NCBI GenBank assembly: GCA_001001925.1
Contig: LCLH01000032.1
Span: 1-6,810, forward strand
Direction: 5' to 3'
Length of the DNA stretch: 6,810 nucleotides
DNA from: Candidatus Magasanikbacteria bacterium GW2011_GWC2_45_8
GTDB lineage: Bacteria > Patescibacteriota > Patescibacteriia > Magasanikbacterales > UBA10146
Part shown: positions 1 through 6,810 of the stretch, in pieces
Position numbering within the stretch: position 1 is the stretch's first letter
How the letters are laid out: the number at the start of each line of letters is the position of its first letter
Translations under genes and position numbers: made by a program
The notes under the pieces: model-generated
What the model saw: only the letters and a program-made list of their open reading frames with translations
What the model was told of the DNA's origin: nothing
Database searches by the model: none

Positions 1-14
1 TCTAGCAATTTCTT

Positions 15-20
15 AGGAGG
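15..20 (+). promoter_or_regulatory. Shine-Dalgarno site of the secreted multidomain protein
   Basis: AGGAGG lies 4 nt upstream of the ATG at 25. The match to the anti-Shine-Dalgarno sequence is perfect, though the spacing is slightly short. It fixes the start of the first gene, and the signal peptide begins directly at that ATG. The promoter of this gene is not within the 24 bases of leader that are visible. Confidence 0.8.
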
Positions 21-24
21 GAAT

Positions 25-3000
25 ATGCACAAGAGGAGGGAAAATTTTAAAACAGTATTTTTTGGCGCTCTGTTTTTTGTATTTGTATTTTTTAATGCGC
101 AATATGCGCATGCCTATGATACGTTTGTTGGCCACGCGGGAATTACCGAATTGTCTGCAAAACTTTTCAACACCCTTCCGAGTGGACATCAATTGACTGA
201 CGAACAAATACAATGGCTCAAACAGGGCGCGGTGGAAGAAGATACGCCGTTTCGGTGGATGAACCATTTTTATGATCCGGTGCATAATCAGGGGCTTAAA
301 GGTGAATTCTTGAGTTCAAAAGCATGGGTAAACGATCAAGCAAAACAAGCACGCTATTCCAAAGGCGACCACACGTGGGACAGAGCACTTTTTGATTATC
401 ATAAGGGTTTGGAAAAAGACGCGTTTATAGCACTTGGTCATGTTTTGCATTTGATAGAAGACGCCACTGTTCCGGCGCATACCCGCGATGACGCGCATCC
501 CGCAGGGGATCCATTAGAAAACTGGGTAAAAGATCATTGGCCGGTGGATGCGTCAAAAGCAGAGATTCTGAAATTGAAAGATTTGGATGCTTATTTTGAT
601 CATGTGGCGAATTTTAGTAATAATAATTTTTATAGTGAAGATACGATTGAGAGCAAGAATTATAAAAGGGTAAAGATTGTAGACGAAATTTTTGCTAACG
701 ATCAGGGTGTTGAATCAGCTTTTGAAATTGCATTGATTGGAAAAAATAAATACAAACTTTTTAAAAAAGTTGGTACAACAAGTTGGAATAACGATAAAAA
801 TCCAAACGGAAATACAGAGAGGGCTTCTTTAAAGAGTGATCTTATAGGGAAGGACTACTCTTCCCTCCTCGTCCCCAAAGCAGTATCAGCAGGAGCCGGT
901 GTCATAAGTCTCTTTTTTGATACCTATGAAACCGAACCACAAAAAAAAGTGTTGATTTTTCAAACTCATCCGCTTGGTGTGGTGCAAGAAGTGCTTGTGG
1001 ATGCGGGATACGGTTCCATTGAAACATGGAATAAATTTAAAAACACCGCCCAGAATCTTTATCAAGAAGTAAAACAAAATTTTTGGCAGATCACCGACAT
1101 ATTTGAAGCCGCAAAGATTGGCTATAACATTTTTAAAGTAAATACCGCGCTTGCCGCAACACTTGAACATGCGAGCGGTCAGACCGCGCTCCAGCCATCG
1201 CTCATTCAGCATACTTATAAAGACCAATCGCAAAACACATCAAATCAAACTGTTAAAAATAATCAAACATCTGAAAAATCATCCGTTGTTTCATCATTGA
1301 TTGCTTCCGATGCTTCTCAAGTTTTGTTAGGGGCAGGAGGAACGCAAAGACAAGGCAAATCGCTCACAGCAGTACCCTTAGGCGCGCGTATTCTGCCCAT
1401 CATCCACAACCTCTCAAACGCAAATCAGCAATTGCCGCCATCAAGTTCAAGCAGTTCAGGATCAACATCAGGAGGTGGCGCGCTCTCCGGCGGTAGCCCA
1501 AGTTCAGGAGGCGGTACCGGTTCTTTTAGTAACAACAGCACGGGTTCCACAAGCGGCGACGCGAGCTCCAGTAGCTCCACCGATTCAAACGCGTCAAACA
1601 GCGCACAAAATAATCAATCTAGCGAGCAACAAACTAAAACGCAAAATCAAACTTCATCCATCGCATCATCAACAACTACAACATCATCCACCAGCGCAAC
1701 AAGCACCCCTTTCATATTTTTAGATCCCCCTACCATTGATACGCCTTCTTCAACCATCGTGCTCGCGTCCGCCACTTCAACAACATCATCAACCTCGTCA
1801 TCAACAACCATTTGGACAACGTTTGACACTCTCGTGTTGAGCGGCACAAGACCAGCCTCGTCAACAGCGGTTTTTGTAAATCAAAATGCCATTGGGGTTA
1901 TACTCTCCACATCCACGTGGAGCGCGCCAACCACATTACAAAACGGCAAAAATATATTTAATGTGTTCGCGCAAAACGCGGAAGGTGCCACAAGCTCCAT
2001 CACCTCTGCCACGATTTGGCGCGACAGCGAGGCGCCTACCTCAACACTCATTTACGTTTCCACCTCTACGCAAGCCGTATTGCAGATGAATATCACTTGG
2101 TCCGCGGCAGACGCGCTTTCAGGTGTTGCGTATTTTGATGTACAAATCGCGTCAAGCACCCCATCTGCGTCCTCCACATCGCCGCTTGTGTGGCAACCAT
2201 TTTTTTCTCATACCACTTCCACCATCGCCACTTTTTCAGGCATTGACGGCGTTACCTATTATTTCCGCATGCGCGCGGCAGACGCGCTTGGCAACATAAG
2301 CGAGTGGACATCTGGACAAAACTCGCAATCCCTCTCTATCATATCCTCCACTGCCAACCTTGCATCTTTTACGCCGTCTCTTTCTCATTCCGTTGTCATC
2401 AATGAAATCGCGTGGTCTGGCACAAAAGTAAACGCGACCGATGAATGGATGGAGCTCATGAACACCGGCGCCTCTGCGGTTGATTTGGCAGGATTCCGTT
2501 TGACCGCTGGGAGCAAGATTGACTTCACATTTGCAACAGGCACGATACCCGGCTATGGATATTGGCTTTTGGAGCGCAAGACGAGTGCTACCATCAATCG
2601 AATAGGCGTACAGGGGTCGCTAAATGGAGGTGTTTTGTTTGGGACATCTGACGGCGGCATTGAATTGTTACTTTCTACCGGTCCCAAAATGCGCGTGGGA
2701 ACGGTGTATACGGGCGCGCTCACAGATGACGGAGAAACATTATCGCTTTATGACACACAAGGAGTGTTGATTGACCACATAGACGCGTCCTCTGGTTGGT
2801 TTGCTGGTGCTAAAGCAGGCACTAAAACACAAGTGACTCCTCCGCGTTCAATGCAAAGAATAGACCCGCGAGCAAGCGGTGAACTGTCGGCCAACTGGGA
2901 AACCAACAATGGCACGCTCATTAACGGTTCCGATGCGTTGATGAACGCGCTTTCCGGCACGCCGCTTCAGCCAAATAGAGGTTATACCTCGCTTATTGGT

Positions 3001-3888
3001 ACGCTTGCGTCCTCAACAACATTGACTGCACAGAAAAGTCCGTACCATTTGTATAGTTTTACTGTCCCCGCGGGTGTAATTTTGACTGTTGAACCAGGTG
3101 TTTTGGTGAAAGCGTATAATGTCAGTTTGACTGTAGATGGTGGCTCGCTCAATGTTTTGGGAGATGTTACTCATCCTGTGGTGTTCACTTCAGTATATGA
3201 TACCGTATATGGCGCGCCTCCACTTGATTATGCTCCTACCTCTTATCACGCTGATTATTGGCATGGCATAGCAGGTAGAAACGGTGCGAAGGTGTCATTG
3301 AATCAAAGTATTCTTACAAAAAGCGGATACCAATATGTAGCAGGCACGAGCAACGCGGTGTTAGACGCGGGAAGCGGTGCCTCTCTGGTGTTGAATAATA
3401 TTTTGATTCAAGACGTTGATCGTCTTATGGTGTGTTCCGGACTTGGTAGTAATATTACTATGACAAACAGCACAGTGCGGCGCGTTACGTACAGTGGAGT
3501 GATTGTCAGTGATTGCTCTCTCACCATTGAAAAAAGCTCATTTTCCGATATCCATTGGGGAACATTCATTGATCCGGATATTATATTTGGCGTGAAAGCG
3601 CATGGCTCCAAAACGCGTCTGGACAAAGTAAACTTTCAAAACATTAAAGGTACCGGAATATTGCTCGACAAGTCATTGGACGGCACTCTTGTCCGCGACA
3701 GCACGGTAAGCGATTCTCCAACGGGAATAAATATAATAGGAGGTATGCAGACGCTGGACAATGTGCTATTTAAAAATCTATCGCTTGGCATCAAGCAGAC
3801 AGGATTCGCGACCACTACATTCAAAAATATTACGGATCAAAATTTTATCAATGTAACAACTATTACCACACCCGCGGGATTGTTTTAG
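25..3888 (+). CDS. Secreted multidomain protein: zinc-dependent phospholipase C-like domain, Ig/Fn3-like modules, lamin-tail domain, beta-helix
   Basis: Exported 1287-residue protein. Residues 1-30 form a signal peptide: basic HKRRENFK, a Phe/Val-rich core, and cleavage likely after AHA (30). Residues ~31-300 resemble zinc-dependent phospholipase C / S1-P1 nuclease domains: H37, EED 71-73, the NHFYDP segment (H81), H142-x3-D146-x5-H152, then H158 and D162/E165 as candidate zinc ligands. The likely activity is phosphoester hydrolysis outside the membrane; the substrate cannot be told. Residues ~390-600 are a Ser/Thr/Gly/Asn-rich linker. Residues ~600-665 look Ig-like and ~668-765 Fn3-like (TYYFRMRAADALGN). 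Residues ~787-920 are a lamin-tail domain (VVINEIAWSGT...DEWMEL), a module known in bacteria from secreted hydrolases. Residues ~990-1287 look like a right-handed beta-helix (LTVEPGVLVKA, then short Asn/Ser/Thr turns). No sortase motif or C-terminal membrane anchor is seen. The next gene starts 212 bp downstream with its own probable promoter, so this gene is probably monocistronic. The ORF is certain; the enzyme call is moderate. Confidence 0.85.
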   Translation: MHKRRENFKTVFFGALFFVFVFFNAQYAHAYDTFVGHAGITELSAKLFNTLPSGHQLTDEQIQWLKQGAVEEDTPFRWMNHFYDPVHNQGLKGEFLSSKAWVNDQAKQARYSKGDHTWDRALFDYHKGLEKDAFIALGHVLHLIEDATVPAHTRDDAHPAGDPLENWVKDHWPVDASKAEILKLKDLDAYFDHVANFSNNNFYSEDTIESKNYKRVKIVDEIFANDQGVESAFEIALIGKNKYKLFKKVGTTSWNNDKNPNGNTERASLKSDLIGKDYSSLLVPKAVSAGAGVISLFFDTYETEPQKKVLIFQTHPLGVVQEVLVDAGYGSIETWNKFKNTAQNLYQEVKQNFWQITDIFEAAKIGYNIFKVNTALAATLEHASGQTALQPSLIQHTYKDQSQNTSNQTVKNNQTSEKSSVVSSLIASDASQVLLGAGGTQRQGKSLTAVPLGARILPIIHNLSNANQQLPPSSSSSSGSTSGGGALSGGSPSSGGGTGSFSNNSTGSTSGDASSSSSTDSNASNSAQNNQSSEQQTKTQNQTSSIASSTTTTSSTSATSTPFIFLDPPTIDTPSSTIVLASATSTTSSTSSSTTIWTTFDTLVLSGTRPASSTAVFVNQNAIGVILSTSTWSAPTTLQNGKNIFNVFAQNAEGATSSITSATIWRDSEAPTSTLIYVSTSTQAVLQMNITWSAADALSGVAYFDVQIASSTPSASSTSPLVWQPFFSHTTSTIATFSGIDGVTYYFRMRAADALGNISEWTSGQNSQSLSIISSTANLASFTPSLSHSVVINEIAWSGTKVNATDEWMELMNTGASAVDLAGFRLTAGSKIDFTFATGTIPGYGYWLLERKTSATINRIGVQGSLNGGVLFGTSDGGIELLLSTGPKMRVGTVYTGALTDDGETLSLYDTQGVLIDHIDASSGWFAGAKAGTKTQVTPPRSMQRIDPRASGELSANWETNNGTLINGSDALMNALSGTPLQPNRGYTSLIGTLASSTTLTAQKSPYHLYSFTVPAGVILTVEPGVLVKAYNVSLTVDGGSLNVLGDVTHPVVFTSVYDTVYGAPPLDYAPTSYHADYWHGIAGRNGAKVSLNQSILTKSGYQYVAGTSNAVLDAGSGASLVLNNILIQDVDRLMVCSGLGSNITMTNSTVRRVTYSGVIVSDCSLTIEKSSFSDIHWGTFIDPDIIFGVKAHGSKTRLDKVNFQNIKGTGILLDKSLDGTLVRDSTVSDSPTGINIIGGMQTLDNVLFKNLSLGIKQTGFATTTFKNITDQNFINVTTITTPAGLF
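1435..1809 (+). repeat. Low-complexity Ser/Thr/Gly-coding tract inside the secreted protein
   Basis: This stretch encodes residues ~471-595, which are mostly Ser, Thr, Gly, Asn and Gln. The DNA is rich in degenerate TCA/ACA/AGC triplets, for example recurring tcatcaacaac strings near 1668 and 1799. It has no regular long period. It is most simply a flexible, possibly O-glycosylated spacer between the N-terminal enzymatic domain and the C-terminal binding modules, and it may vary in length between strains. Confidence 0.7.
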
Positions 3889-3904
3889 AAATTCGCATTA
3901 TAGC

Positions 3905-4017
3905 ATGTCGTAGAGGCAATAACTTTTTGGGGCACACAAAAATTCTGTTGAATTTTTGCTCAGACTCGCCGCCAGTCGCGGCTCGTAGTCCCCTCAAAGT
4001 TTTTGCCTCTACGACAT
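3905..4017 (+). repeat. Structured palindromic intergenic element, copy 1
   Basis: Starts 16 nt after the stop of the secreted-protein gene. Outer arms 3905-3932 and 3990-4017 pair at 25 of 28 positions; the mismatches are 3920/4002, 3927/3995 and 3928/3994. The innermost four pairs are GGGG/CCCC. The enclosed part holds hairpin A (3937-3945 with 3950-3958, 9 bp, TGTT loop) and hairpin B (3968-3972 with 3978-3982, GCCGC/GCGGC, CAGTC loop, plus ACT 3964-3966 with AGT 3987-3989). The whole can fold as a three-way junction. The core 3924-3998 recurs at 6381-6454 with four differences, while the outer 19-nt arms are unique to this copy. A terminator or 3'-end-protection role is possible, but no U-tract directly follows the stem. 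No target-site duplication is visible. Confidence 0.9.
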
Positions 4018-4034
4018 ATGTATTTTGTTAATAT

Positions 4035-4064
4035 TTGCGAAAACAATCGCGGATATAGTATACT
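4035..4064 (+). promoter_or_regulatory. Probable sigma70-type promoter of the O-antigen-ligase-family gene
   Basis: A -35-like TTGCGA (4035-4040) and a strong -10-like TATACT (4059-4064) are separated by 18 bp. Transcription would begin near 4071 and leave a leader of about 30 nt. The site lies between structured element copy 1 and the ATG at 4101. It is predicted by eye from consensus similarity only. Confidence 0.5.
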
Positions 4065-4100
4065 TATGTAATCAATCAGGTAATCACATTATCTATTTTT

Positions 4101-6323
4101 ATGAATGAAAAAGTACTCGTTCGGATTTTAAAAATCGGTGTTTTGGCAAGCTTTGTGATGCCGCTTATTGTCATGGGGCAGTCAACCATCTTCCCTTTTG
4201 TGTTTGCCAAGGCAATTTATTTTAGAATTTTGGTTGAATTCATGGTCATTCTGTATGCCGCGCTCATTTTGTGGCATCCGCAGTATCGTCCCAAGCGCAC
4301 TTTTATTTTTTATACAGTATGGGCGCTTATGTTCGCGCTCATATTTTCCAGCATTTTTGGCGTGGATTTTTCGCACAGTTTTTGGGGAAATTACGAGCGT
4401 ATGTCCGGTGTATTTACTATTCTTCACTTTGCCGCGCTCATGGTCATTTCTGCGAGCGTTTTCCGTACTGAAGAAGAATGGAGCTCGGTATGGCGCGTCT
4501 CCTTAGTGGTGGGGCTGATAGTTGGTATTACAGGGTTGAATTTTTTGTTGCCGGACGATTCCATCATGAAAATCGGCGGCGGCGGCACACTCGGCAATCT
4601 CATTTATTTGGCGAACTACGTAATGTTTACAGTGATTATCGCGTGGTATGTGTGGAGGACGGACACGAATAAGTTTTGGCGGTATGCCGCTCTTGGTGTG
4701 GGTATAATTGGCATTGCCATTATGATGTACAACGGCAAGCGCGGTCCGTTTATCGGACTTTTGGCTGGCGGCATTATTGGCGTGATTGCGTACGCGCTTG
4801 CGAGCAAAGAAAAACATCTTCGCCTGTGGTGTTTAGGGGCTCTTGGGGCTCTTCTTGTTATAGCGGGCGTTACATTTGCTCTGCGTGATACAAAATTAAT
4901 TCAGAATATCAGTGTTTTACAAAGTTTGACGCATATTACTCTTTCAGGCGGCACTGCGGAGACGCGATTTATCGCGTGGGAGATCGCGTGGAAAGCGTTT
5001 AGGGAATACCCTGTGTTTGGCTGGGGATCGGAAAATTTTTATTACGCGTTCAATAAATTTTATAATCCAAAATCATTAGAGCATGGATATTATGAAACGT
5101 GGTTTGACCGCAGTCATAATATCTTTTTTGATTACTTGGCAATGAATGGGATTGTAGGGTTTTTGCTTTATATATCGGTTTTTCTCGCGCTTTTTTATAC
5201 AGCAATTCGTGTTTTTCGTAAAGCAAAAATTTCTTTGTTAGCTTATTTATTTATTTTGATATTCTTCAGCGCGTTTGCTTCACAGAGTGTTTTTGTATTT
5301 GATCATTTGAGTTCTTTTCTACTTTTCTTTTTGTTGTTGGCGTTTGCGGACAGTCTTTGCCGCACCGTTCCGCTTGCCGCTCAGAGTACTTCATTCCACG
5401 CCGCGGGTTCCGGATTTTTTTCATCGCGTCCGGTAATTTTGGGCGTTGTCGCGGTTATGATGTTGTGGATGGTCGGAACATTTAATATCCGTGAATTTAA
5501 CATTAACAATAATACACTTGTTTATCAGAGGTTATTTAATGGCCGTGCCGGCGAGGCGCTTGCCAATTTTACCGCGCTAGTAAAAGGTTCAAGCGTGTAT
5601 AGTCAAGATGTATCAAGCAATTACGCGCAGGCTATTATGAATTTTGTGCAAGACCCTCAAACCGCGCAGAAATCGGAATTAAAGCCGTTTTGGCAGCTGG
5701 CAATTGACGGTTTACAGGCGACTATGAGTGCGCATCCATTGGAACTCAACGGATTTTTGAAACTCGCGGAGTTGGAACGAATGGGAGTTGCGTATGATCC
5801 TTCTGGTCTGGATAACGCGGAAAAATATTATGAGCAATCGCTTGCGTTAAGCCCAAAACGCCAGCAGATAATTTATAGCTGGACGCGTTTGAAGGCTGAA
5901 CGCAAGGATTATGACGGCGCGCTAAAGCTTCTTGATCGCGCTATCGCGGATGATTCCAATTTAGGTGATTCTTATTGGTACAAAGCGATTGTATTGAATC
6001 AGATGGGGAAAAAAGATGAGGCGGTTGTTAGTTTAAAAAAAGCCCTAGACGCGCGGATGAGAAAGCTTCCTGCGAATTTTCAAGAAGCGATTTTTGCAGC
6101 TGATTTATTATCTCAATTCCAAGAGTTTGCGCTCGTCGCGCCGTATTACGAGCAAGCGCTCAAAGAACAGCCCAATAACGCGCGATTGTTAATAACGCTG
6201 GCTCGCGTGTATACCAAGCTTGGTGCACAGGATAAGGCAAAAGAGATGATTGACCGCGCGCAATTGGCGGATCCAAAACTTGTTGAGGAGTTGAAAAAAG
6301 AGATTGAGAATCAGAAAAAATAG
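4101..6323 (+). CDS. O-antigen ligase/polymerase family (Wzy_C) membrane protein with C-terminal TPR domain
   Basis: Polytopic 740-residue protein. About 13 hydrophobic segments are visible by eye: roughly residues 11-26, 35-57, 67-86, 103-120, 133-150, 165-185, 194-209, 213-234, 242-260, 347-370, 377-397, 401-418 and 443-461. The large loop at ~261-346 carries the Wzy_C/WaaL signature: ETRFIAWEIAWKAF, then PVFGWGSENF, then DRSHNIFFDYLAMNGIVGF. R215 (GKRGPF), R289 and H339 are the likely conserved functional residues. With the N-terminus inside, this loop and the tail after ~462 both face outward. Residues ~545-725 form about four or five TPR-like helical repeats (for example DNAEKYYEQSLALSP and DEAVVSLKKALD). 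The family joins lipid-linked glycans to lipid, protein or each other, and the sequence does not say which. The ATG at 4101 has no clear Shine-Dalgarno sequence, but the next ATG (4159) would cut into the first membrane segment. A glycosyltransferase lies convergently downstream, consistent with a surface-glycan locus. Confidence 0.9.
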   Translation: MNEKVLVRILKIGVLASFVMPLIVMGQSTIFPFVFAKAIYFRILVEFMVILYAALILWHPQYRPKRTFIFYTVWALMFALIFSSIFGVDFSHSFWGNYERMSGVFTILHFAALMVISASVFRTEEEWSSVWRVSLVVGLIVGITGLNFLLPDDSIMKIGGGGTLGNLIYLANYVMFTVIIAWYVWRTDTNKFWRYAALGVGIIGIAIMMYNGKRGPFIGLLAGGIIGVIAYALASKEKHLRLWCLGALGALLVIAGVTFALRDTKLIQNISVLQSLTHITLSGGTAETRFIAWEIAWKAFREYPVFGWGSENFYYAFNKFYNPKSLEHGYYETWFDRSHNIFFDYLAMNGIVGFLLYISVFLALFYTAIRVFRKAKISLLAYLFILIFFSAFASQSVFVFDHLSSFLLFFLLLAFADSLCRTVPLAAQSTSFHAAGSGFFSSRPVILGVVAVMMLWMVGTFNIREFNINNNTLVYQRLFNGRAGEALANFTALVKGSSVYSQDVSSNYAQAIMNFVQDPQTAQKSELKPFWQLAIDGLQATMSAHPLELNGFLKLAELERMGVAYDPSGLDNAEKYYEQSLALSPKRQQIIYSWTRLKAERKDYDGALKLLDRAIADDSNLGDSYWYKAIVLNQMGKKDEAVVSLKKALDARMRKLPANFQEAIFAADLLSQFQEFALVAPYYEQALKEQPNNARLLITLARVYTKLGAQDKAKEMIDRAQLADPKLVEELKKEIENQKK

Positions 6324-6360
6324 CTTTGTCGTGGGGGTATTCTCTTTCGCAACTATGCTT

Positions 6361-6474
6361 AAGCGCTGTTCGGAAAGATTTTTTTGGGGCACACAAAAAT
6401 TCTGTTGAATTTTTGCTCAAACTCACCGCCGTCGCGGTTCGTAGTCCCCTCAAAATTCTTTCCGAACAGCGCTT
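6361..6474 (+). repeat. Structured palindromic intergenic element, copy 2
   Basis: Starts 37 nt after the ligase stop and ends exactly one base before the stop codon of the convergent glycosyltransferase. Outer arms 6361-6389 and 6446-6474 pair at 26 of 29 positions; the mismatches are 6379/6456, 6384/6451 and 6385/6450. GGGG/CCCC again closes the core. Hairpin A is 6394-6402 with 6407-6415, identical to copy 1. Hairpin B is 6425-6429 with 6434-6438 (ACCGC/GCGGT, four-base loop), plus ACT 6421-6423 with AGT 6443-6445. Orientation is the same as copy 1. On the + strand the stem runs into TTTT (6473-6476), so it could act as an intrinsic terminator for the ligase transcript. The minus strand has no equivalent T-run. 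Confidence 0.9.
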
Positions 6475-6810
6475 TTAGCGACAGTCTCGATAAACATCTT
6501 TCGTTTTCTCCATCATTTTTTCAAGAGAAAATTTATCCGCAATTGCCGGCGCGGATGTTTTGAGTTTTGTATAGAGCTCGGAGTTGTTTAATGTATGTGT
6601 GATTGCATCGGCAAGTTGTGCGCTATTGCCGTATGGTACCACAAAACCGTTGTTTTTGTCTTGCAGTATTTCAGGGATCGCTCCCACATCTGATGCAATG
6701 ATCGGGACGCCAGCACAGGAGGCTTCCAGTATTGTGTAGGGGAAACCTTCCTTGAGCGAAGGAAGAACGAATAGATCAAAAGCTTTGAGATATTGTGCCG
6801 CGTTGTTGAT
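6475..6810 (-). CDS. GT4-type (family 1 fold) glycosyltransferase, C-terminal part
   Basis: Only the last 111 residues are in the window; the frame is open to the right edge, so the gene starts beyond 6810. The visible part is the C-terminal, donor-binding Rossmann half of a GT-B enzyme. It begins AAQYLKAFDLFVLPSLKEGF and continues with the E-x7-E motif (Glu codons at 6748-6750 and 6724-6726, in KEGFPYTILEA), then CAGVPIIASDVGAIPEIL and NGFVVPYGNSAQLADAI. All are hallmarks of the Glycos_transf_1 family, which transfers sugars from activated donors on the cytoplasmic side. The stop is TAA at 6475-6477. A GTG at 6685-6687 is the Val of ASDVGAIPE and not a start. The gene is convergent with the ligase gene and separated from it mainly by the structured element. 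Donor and acceptor cannot be inferred. Confidence 0.95.
   Translation of the reverse strand: MNNAAQYLKAFDLFVLPSLKEGFPYTILEASCAGVPIIASDVGAIPEILQDKNNGFVVPYGNSAQLADAITHTLNNSELYTKLKTSAPAIADKFSLEKMMEKTKDVYRDCR

Noticed and set aside
1647..1847. Minus-strand ORF opposite the Ser/Thr tract, and the overlapping + frame ORF at 1475-1723
   Set aside because: Both are biased-composition shadows of TCA/ACA triplets in the real gene and have no ribosome binding site or recognisable domain.
3937..3958. Hairpin A as a stand-alone intrinsic terminator
   Set aside because: The stem is almost entirely A-T and the T-run belongs to the stem itself, so it is better explained as a component of the larger fold.
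3905..4017. Integron attC-like site (imperfect palindrome with AAC...GTT near the arms of copy 1)
   Set aside because: The AAC/GTT pair is absent in copy 2. attC sites have conserved ends and a variable middle, the opposite of what is seen here. No integrase or cassette array is present.
6357..6364. Palindrome GCTTAAGC at the left edge of copy 2
   Set aside because: It is only eight bases, has no counterpart at copy 1, and is expected by chance at this scale.
6378..6453. Small protein encoded by the repeated core (both strands are partly open)
   Set aside because: The 1-nt indel between copies shifts the frame in the middle of the core, while base pairing is kept. The open frames have no start context and look like shadows of the structured element.
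6475..6687. A separate 70-residue minus-strand gene starting at 6687
   Set aside because: The start would be an internal GTG. The same frame continues upstream to the window edge with uninterrupted glycosyltransferase motifs, so it is the tail of a larger gene.
1..6810. CRISPR array, tRNA, rRNA or insertion-sequence transposase
   Set aside because: No regularly spaced repeats, cloverleaf, rRNA-like sequence or transposase motifs were seen on either strand.

Overview
The window looks like a piece of a Patescibacteria (CPR, Parcubacteria-like) chromosome. This is an inference from protein style: a large secreted protein with a lamin-tail domain of the 'INEIAWSGT...DEWMEL' type, a ~740-residue O-antigen-ligase-family membrane protein with a TPR tail, and Ser/Thr-rich linkers. 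All three are combinations I associate with that group. No marker gene is present, so the assignment is tentative. The standard genetic code fits: the genes end in TAG, TAG and TAA, and no in-frame TGA has to be read through.

Layout. (1) 25-3888 (+): a 1287-residue exported multidomain protein. It has a signal peptide, a zinc-dependent phospholipase C / S1-P1-like domain, a Ser/Thr/Gly-rich linker, Ig-like and Fn3-like modules, a lamin-tail domain and a C-terminal beta-helix. (2) 3889-4100: an intergenic region with a long structured palindromic element (copy 1), followed by a probable promoter for the next gene. (3) 4101-6323 (+): a polytopic Wzy/WaaL-family glycopolymer polymerase or ligase with a C-terminal TPR domain. 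(4) 6324-6474: a convergent intergenic region filled mostly by a second copy of the structured element. (5) 6475-6810 (-): the C-terminal 111 residues of a GT4-type glycosyltransferase, cut by the window edge.

The ligase and the glycosyltransferase suggest a surface-glycan or glycoprotein locus. The exported hydrolase fits a cell-surface theme but has no proven link to it.

The most interesting signal is the pair of intergenic elements. A ~75-nt core is nearly identical in both (4 differences) and can fold into two internal hairpins. In each copy the core is enclosed by a 19-20-nt inverted repeat whose sequence is unrelated between copies but is almost perfectly self-complementary within each. 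Two of the four core differences form a compensatory G-C to A-T pair, and a third is a loop indel. This points to a conserved three-way-junction RNA or DNA structure located at gene 3' ends.
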